This document shows, in pieces, positions 34,056 to 39,024 of a DNA stretch of 39,024 bases. The notes under the pieces were generated by a model. That model saw only the letters and a list, made by a program, of their open reading frames with translations. It was not told the DNA's origin and ran no database searches. Position numbers and translations under genes: made by a program. Source of the DNA: Mnemiopsis leidyi (lineage: Eukaryota; Ctenophora; Tentaculata; Lobata; Bolinopsidae); contig JH152662.1 of NCBI GenBank assembly GCA_000226015.1, forward strand, positions 74,002 to 113,025, in the 5' to 3' direction. Each line of letters starts with the position of its first letter. Position 1 is the stretch's first letter.

Positions 34056-35229
34056 AGCTAGATAGCTATGCCTATAGTTTTGTTAGAATTGCCAATAATG
34101 TTTAGTTGTTATTGTAATTGTCGAAGATATGGAGCTTTTCAATGTTTGTTGTTTGACGGTTGCCCGGTTAAAAAGTACAGATTGAATTGGGAATCGTACT
34201 AGAATTGATAGCCACACTAGATTCTAAAACGTTCAGGCATTTTTAAGGCGGGAAAAATAGCTGTTGCTCCATATATGATTATGAGGGAAGCCAGAAAATT
34301 TATAAATCTGTTTGTCGTGAAGTGGAACTCAAACAAACCGTGTAAGTAATGACGAAGGTTCGTCAAATCAAAGTCAATGAATGTTGGATTGCGGGTATGA
34401 CTGGGTTGGCCGCATCCTCGTGATAATTGTATTGTCCAGTACAGAGTCTAATTGTACTCAATGAATGCTGCCCCGTTTAAGGTGGAGTGAAGCTGTGTAC
34501 CGTGCACAATGATCGCTAGAGGCTGTAGTCGACTTCTGTCATTGTTCTGGAAGAAGGGCAGCCTTGAACTGGGAGCACATGGACACACGCTGTCTCGTAA
34601 TTGCATATCATATCAACTATCAACTATTGAATAACGTAGTTCAAGTTCGAAACATAAGAATTTGGGTTAAAGCATGCACACATTTTATATGAAGTTGACT
34701 TTAGAAATTAAATCTTCTAATTTGGTTGTACCCATCCAAGACAGCTGCATAATTGGTTTAATAATACAATTAGTTTCGTTTTTATTAAATTCAATATTAA
34801 CATCAATCTGGTGAATAAACATGAAGAATAAGTATATAACATAAACAATATTGTCATCGACTATTTTACATCGCTTAGTAACATTAACAATAACATCGCT
34901 CATTAAACTTGCCAAATTTGTCATCCATAGAGCAGAGCGACTTGAATAAGATTTTAAATTTGTTTACATTTGCACTTTACTTATAGGGTGAAAACTTTAC
35001 TATGCCAGCAGCCAGAATGCCATTAAATGTGGTATAAACGTGTGGCAGTTTAACTTTAACTTCGATACAAATACAAATTATGCCATATCATGATTATATA
35101 GTCACAGATAAAGTTGTAACTTCAACTAATTTAAACTCTAATAGAGTTAAACATTAAAATGATCCAGCCAAATAATTGCACACCCCAAACAAAACTATCA
35201 CAATATCTAAATCAGCAGCTACAGCATAT
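34056..35229. other. Intergenic between GPCR 1 and the peptide precursor
   Basis: This holds the presumed promoter of GPCR 1 (right of 34055) and the 3' flank of the precursor gene. No further exon was recognised; a search by eye for more copies of the QAGYF coding pattern on the minus strand found none. A minus-strand AATAAA at 34786-34781 could serve the precursor transcript. Confidence 0.4.
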
Positions 35230-36140
35230 CTAGTCATCCAACAGGCGATCAAATCCTTTTAGCATTTCAACTTTAGGCCTTGAACCACGTGTTTCTTCTT
35301 CCTGATAATGTTTGAGAGTTGAGACTGCAATTGCTCCGCACTGCAGCTGTTCTACTTTTACTTTTAAATAACAATCACGTTTGGATAAATTGATCTAAGT
35401 CTAGCAAAGCAAGTTATCCAGTTCTAGAATTATATTTTGTCACTATCAGTATCATTAGCAATTTAATGGACCGTTAACAGATTTGACGATTTTTTTAAAC
35501 ATTCTAAATCTAAGTCTAACTCTCTAATGTTCTCACTCTTGCATGCCTCGGTTTATACCTATTTTATACCTATTTTAAGATTTCATACCTTGTCAAAGTA
35601 TCCAGCTTGCCTCCTTGTTCTGCGCCGACCCCGAAAAGCAGGAACCTCCCCTAAACCATCTGCGTCCTTCTTTGGACCATTCTTTTGTTGTACCAGCAGC
35701 TCTTCCCTATCAAAATACGCGATTTGACGCTTCCTACGCCCGGAAAACCAGGCCTGATTATTGTTTTCATCACTTAGAAAATATCCGGCTTGTTCTCCGG
35801 CAGCTCGCTTTTCGATATCTCTATATGGTTCTTTATTCTCCTCATGTTCAAAGTAACCTGCTTGTCTCTTATCTCGTATCTCTGTGCTGGGTCTGGGTAC
35901 TGTAAATAAAATCTTTTGTTACTTTACTATTGATCAGTAAGCAACTTAAAACCGTAATCAAAGTGATCCTCGTGAAACAAAACCGTAAGTCTGATTCATC
36001 AATTATAATATTATGAGATTTGGTATTGTTAAAAACTTAAACTTGAAAAACAAACCATTTGACAAGGTATTGATTGTGGATGCTTGTTGTGTATTCAGGA
36101 TCATAAGAAGGCAAAGAACTGCACTCAATTTCCCAACCAT
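35230..36140 (-). CDS. Candidate multi-copy neuropeptide/prohormone precursor
   Basis: Exons: 36140-36056, 35899-35589, 35346-35230 (the last is less certain), about 170 residues. MVGKLSAVLCLLMILNTQQA is a clear signal peptide. Exon 1 ends in phase 1 at AATG|GTTTGT and exon 2 starts TTTACAG|TACCC, which restores frame. Exon 2 holds KR|QAGYFEHEE (41-49), KR|AAGEQAGYFLSD (61-72), QAWFSG|RRKR (77-86), KR|QIAYFDREE (87-95), VPAFRG|RRRTRR (114-125) and RR|QAGYFDK (126-132). Basic cleavage sites, N-terminal Gln (pyroglutamate-prone) and Gly before basic sites (amidation of ...QAWFS and ...VPAFR) are the hallmarks of secreted neuropeptide precursors. Exon 3 adds an acidic tail ending FDRLLDD; its acceptor (GTAGAACAG) is weak. 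I know no named family with this motif. The receptor is unknown. Two GPCR genes on the same strand flank it. Confidence 0.75.
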
Positions 36141-37976
36141 GATCTGAAGTAATCTATGGCATGTTATGAATGTCAAGGTTCGGTTTTTTAAAATAATTAA
36201 ATAAGTTTCTTACTCTCAAAGCTAAAATTATTGGATATCCTATTGTTCCTCCCTTTAATTTGAAATTGACAGAAATTAACCCTAAACCGTGAGGGTAAGA
36301 GACAACCGTTACACAATCTCGACAGGAATTTTATATTTCCATTCATTGTGCGGCATTTGAAATTGAACAATTTTTTAGAAACAATTTTTATGATCGAATA
36401 TCGATACCAATACTATAAATAGGAATACTATACGGATTACGGTAATACTAATTCGTTGTTGAACTTAAAGTAATTTACAACAAACAAGGTCAATTTGGAA
36501 CCACAAACAGCGTTCAAATCTGCGGTGTAAACCAGCAGGAACCTAACGTTAACCTTAAACAGTAACACTATAAGTATAACATCCATTAGACGGGCCGTTA
36601 CCTTTACAAACGCTAACAGAACCCATCGTCTCTCATGGCTGCTTAGCAAATGTTAATGTAATGTCGTTACGGTTAAGTGAACCTTTCTTAAAAAGGCAAA
36701 GAAAGGTCGCCTAACTTTTGTTAGAATGGTAGACGGATATAAACTCGTCAATAAGAACAGCAGTAATCGAACTGAAAGCGAAATCCTAACAGATTGGAAA
36801 TACGTGGCTTCTAACTATAATACTATGTGGAAAGTTCAAACAGGGGCTACCATGTGATCGCATGCTTATATTGGCGAGATAACTGTGACTATTGCTGAGG
36901 CATCTCCTGATCGATCATTGATGTGATTGTGAGCCCCTAAGCAATTATACCTGGAACATGTTCAGTGAACGGTTTATGTAACATCATTTGGTAGATATAC
37001 TTAGCCTGCAAACCATACCATACTCTTGTAACTTGATACCTAGAGGTGTCGCTGTCCAACTTTCGGTCCTTGGCCCATTAATATTTTATGATTATACTAC
37101 TACAACTACAAACATTACAAAAAATTAAAATATTAAAATAATTTTGCCGACCACAATCATCTCTTTATCCCGACTATATCCTCAACTACCTCCCATAATT
37201 TTCTAAATGTTACACTATATGCCATTAGTATTAAGAGTAACAAGAATTACTAATTTGAGTTACAAAGTAGAGAGTTAGGGATTAATTCAAATATAAAAAT
37301 CTGTTCTACGATTCTCTCGCCGTGATCACGATTTAAAAATAAACCGGTGAAGAGCCAAAATCAAGTTGCTAATCACTACATTGATGAAGTTTTGTGTTTC
37401 AAATCATCATCATAGTTCGACTGCGATTGACATTTATAGTGATAAGAATCGCACGGAGACAAACTTGAAATGGAGCTATTAAGGATTGTCTGGAAAAGCA
37501 ATGGCAATATTATAGGTTGTCAGTGTTATCCAATCTCTTGCTCTTGGAGCACGAGAACCCAAGTATTGGCCGGAAAAGAATTTTCTAAATGTGCCGAAAA
37601 AACCACAAAGACTGCTCACCAAGCGATTTATGATATAATCTGCGGCGAACCCAGGAATAATTACTTGAGACAGACAGGTAGATTGTCTGATTCACCAGTC
37701 ACCGCTCATACTGCAGGGTTCTCCCACAGATAAAACCAGGGGATTGGGTTCTGAAAAATACGGCGACCATACCGTAAACGTCTAAAAATTGGTTAATGAA
37801 TGCAAACGTCATTTGTTATTTTGACTGCAACTTTCAGTGTTACAAATGGTCAATGGATGGTATTGGTTTGAAGCAGGTTTAACGTAACCGATTTGAACAA
37901 AGTATTGGTGTGTACTTAAGACATTTTAACAAGAAAATATACCACAATTATAGTAAGAAATAGGATAAGGGTTCTG
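36141..37976. other. Intergenic between the precursor and GPCR 2
   Basis: The left part should include the promoter and any 5' UTR exon of the precursor gene: an acceptor-like GATTACTTCAG sits 3 nt before its ATG on the minus strand. A minus-strand frame at 36649-36437 is hydrophobic but has no splice or motif support. A plus-strand frame at 37470-37733 is listed separately. Confidence 0.4.
37470..37733 (+). CDS. Small open frame with weak likeness to a dsRNA-binding motif
   Basis: An 87-codon frame starting at an ATG with an in-frame stop ten codons upstream. Residues about 33-59 (VLAGKEFSKCAEKTTKTAHQ then AIYDIIC) resemble the second half of a double-stranded RNA-binding motif, where a strand ending in G..F is followed by SKK.AK..AA..AL. 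The first half is poor. It may be a chance frame or a relic of a larger gene. It is the only plus-strand candidate in the right 8 kb. Confidence 0.2.
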   Translation: MELLRIVWKSNGNIIGCQCYPISCSWSTRTQVLAGKEFSKCAEKTTKTAHQAIYDIICGEPRNNYLRQTGRLSDSPVTAHTAGFSHR

Positions 37977-39024
37977 TTAAGTTGCAGAAGTGCTATTGGG
38001 CTGGTTCCGAATCCCTGCAGCACGATCTCGGACAGATTTTAAGACAACACTGTGTCTACAGATTCTGCTTGCTTCAAGAGTATCAACCAGCCACTTAGCT
38101 GCCAAACTTTTCGTCGCGTGACTCCGGGCAGCTACTATCAGAGGGTTGTAGACCGCTAAAACAAGGGGTAAGAAGGATCCTATTATGTAGTAAGCATAGT
38201 AAACTTCATAACGTCCTGGCCCTAGATACTTATGCATGGTCTCCCGGTCAAAAGGAAGGTAGAAATTAGCGAAGATTAGAGCCATCAGGTAAATGATCAG
38301 TCCCAAGTTCATGAAAACAACTGTAACAGTTCCTTGTCTTCGTGTTGATCTGTTCCCACTCCTGACCAAACAGTAAACAGTAGCTGCAGAGGAAACTACC
38401 GCTATAACCAGACCAGTGCAGGGCAGGTAGATGTTCAGGATTGAAATAGTGGCTGGGTGGACTGGTTCCCAACAAACTGTCCATTGGAGGACACTCACCC
38501 AGTACACTCCTGCCCCAAAGAAACCGAAGTAGTCCAGGTTAAGTGCGAGGTTAGCGACAGTAAGCAAGGTAAGAAGCACTTTGAAGAACAGCTTGATAGG
38601 TCTCACGTTTCGTCGATAATACAGAGTGAACCCAACTGCCATAAACCTGTGATGTTTGAGTCGTTATGCAATAAACTATTTGGTAATTACTAATCAGGTT
38701 CAACTGTTTAACTTAATGGGCAAAATTATCTGTATGCAAAGCACAAAAAATACCAATCTTATAACTTGTAGTTGTATTAGTAACACAATCACACAAACCT
38801 GGCGACTCCTAAGAGAGAAACCACTAACATGACGAGTATGGTGTTGTTAAGGAGGAGCAGAGATACAATCCTGTTTATTACAGACAGGGAGCTATGGATG
38901 TAAAACCGTTCCTCATGTTCCGCCCGCAGTAGCGAGTAGATCTGATGTAACATATTTAAAGAAGCTGGTACTATAAAGTATAAAGGTAAAATATAACTTA
39001 AAAAGAACAGTCTCTCCTCTCTCC
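37977..39024 (-). CDS. Rhodopsin-type GPCR 2, 5' end beyond the window
   Basis: Two exons seen: from beyond 39024 to 38799 (donor GCCAG|GTTTGT) and 38646-37977 (acceptor ACATCACAG), joined in phase 2 inside an Arg codon. The first exon is open to the window edge and carries a hydrophobic segment (LFFLSYILPLYFIVPASL, probably TM2) and LLLLNNTILVMLVVSLLG leading to VARF, the DRY position (Asp replaced by Ala, Tyr by Phe). The intron splits the Arg codon of this motif. The second exon gives MAVGFTLYYRR, TM4 FFKVLLTLLTVANLALNL, a loop-2 Cys (WTVCWEP), TM5, TM6 VFMNLGLIIYLMALIFANFY and TM7 SFLPLVLAVYNPLIV with an NPxxY variant, then a basic 40-residue tail. TM1 lies outside. The ligand is unknown. 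Confidence 0.75.

Noticed and set aside
35527..35905. Two plus-strand open frames opposite the peptide precursor
   Set aside because: They lack a signal peptide, motif or splice context; the minus strand of the same DNA has a signal-peptide exon, matching phases and repeated peptides, so these are shadows.

Overview
The window is nuclear DNA of an invertebrate animal, taken from a draft assembly (one 10-base N gap at 10370-10379). It is AT-rich, with spliced genes whose exons are bounded by GT/AG sites, animal-specific families (slingshot phosphatase, MARCH E3 ligase, TMEM17 of the ciliary transition zone, rhodopsin-type GPCRs, a VWC-like secreted protein, a peptide precursor) and degenerate non-LTR retrotransposons and MITE-like elements. 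The phylum cannot be fixed from sequence alone; TMEM17 implies a ciliated animal. All gene models were spliced by eye from reading frame, splice consensus and phase matching.

Left part (1-14.7 kb): a one-exon MARCH-type RING-CH ligase on the minus strand (2199-2846), two exons of a TMEM17 orthologue on the plus strand (4684-5443), then a gene-poor, repeat-rich stretch with two foldback elements (5833-6230 and 8494-9064), a tandem array (9126-9334), a tRNA-like element inside a perfect 28-bp inverted repeat beside the assembly gap (10217-10329), a CpG-rich patch, and decayed non-LTR reverse transcriptase fragments in opposite orientations (11136-11243 minus, 11641-12993 plus).

Middle (14.7-30.3 kb): a complete 16-exon slingshot (cofilin phosphatase) gene predicted to encode 948 residues, all junctions phase-consistent, including an 18-nt microexon. 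Two genes lie inside consecutive introns on the opposite strand: an unrecognised two-exon gene (24469-23271, about 269 residues) in intron 12, and a three-exon secreted 10-cysteine VWC-like protein (26862-26304, 94 residues) in intron 13. A pogo/Tigger-like MITE also sits in intron 12.

Right part (30.3-39 kb): everything recognised with confidence is on the minus strand. A complete four-exon divergent GPCR (34055-32135) has its first 5' splice site copied in a 61-bp tandem array. A three-exon gene (36140-35230) looks like a previously undescribed neuropeptide/prohormone precursor: signal peptide, then Q(A/I)(G/A)YF repeats next to basic cleavage sites, with Gly amidation signals. A second GPCR (37977 to beyond 39024) is cut by the window edge. 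The precursor lies between two GPCR genes on the same strand, which suggests (but does not show) a ligand-receptor neighbourhood.
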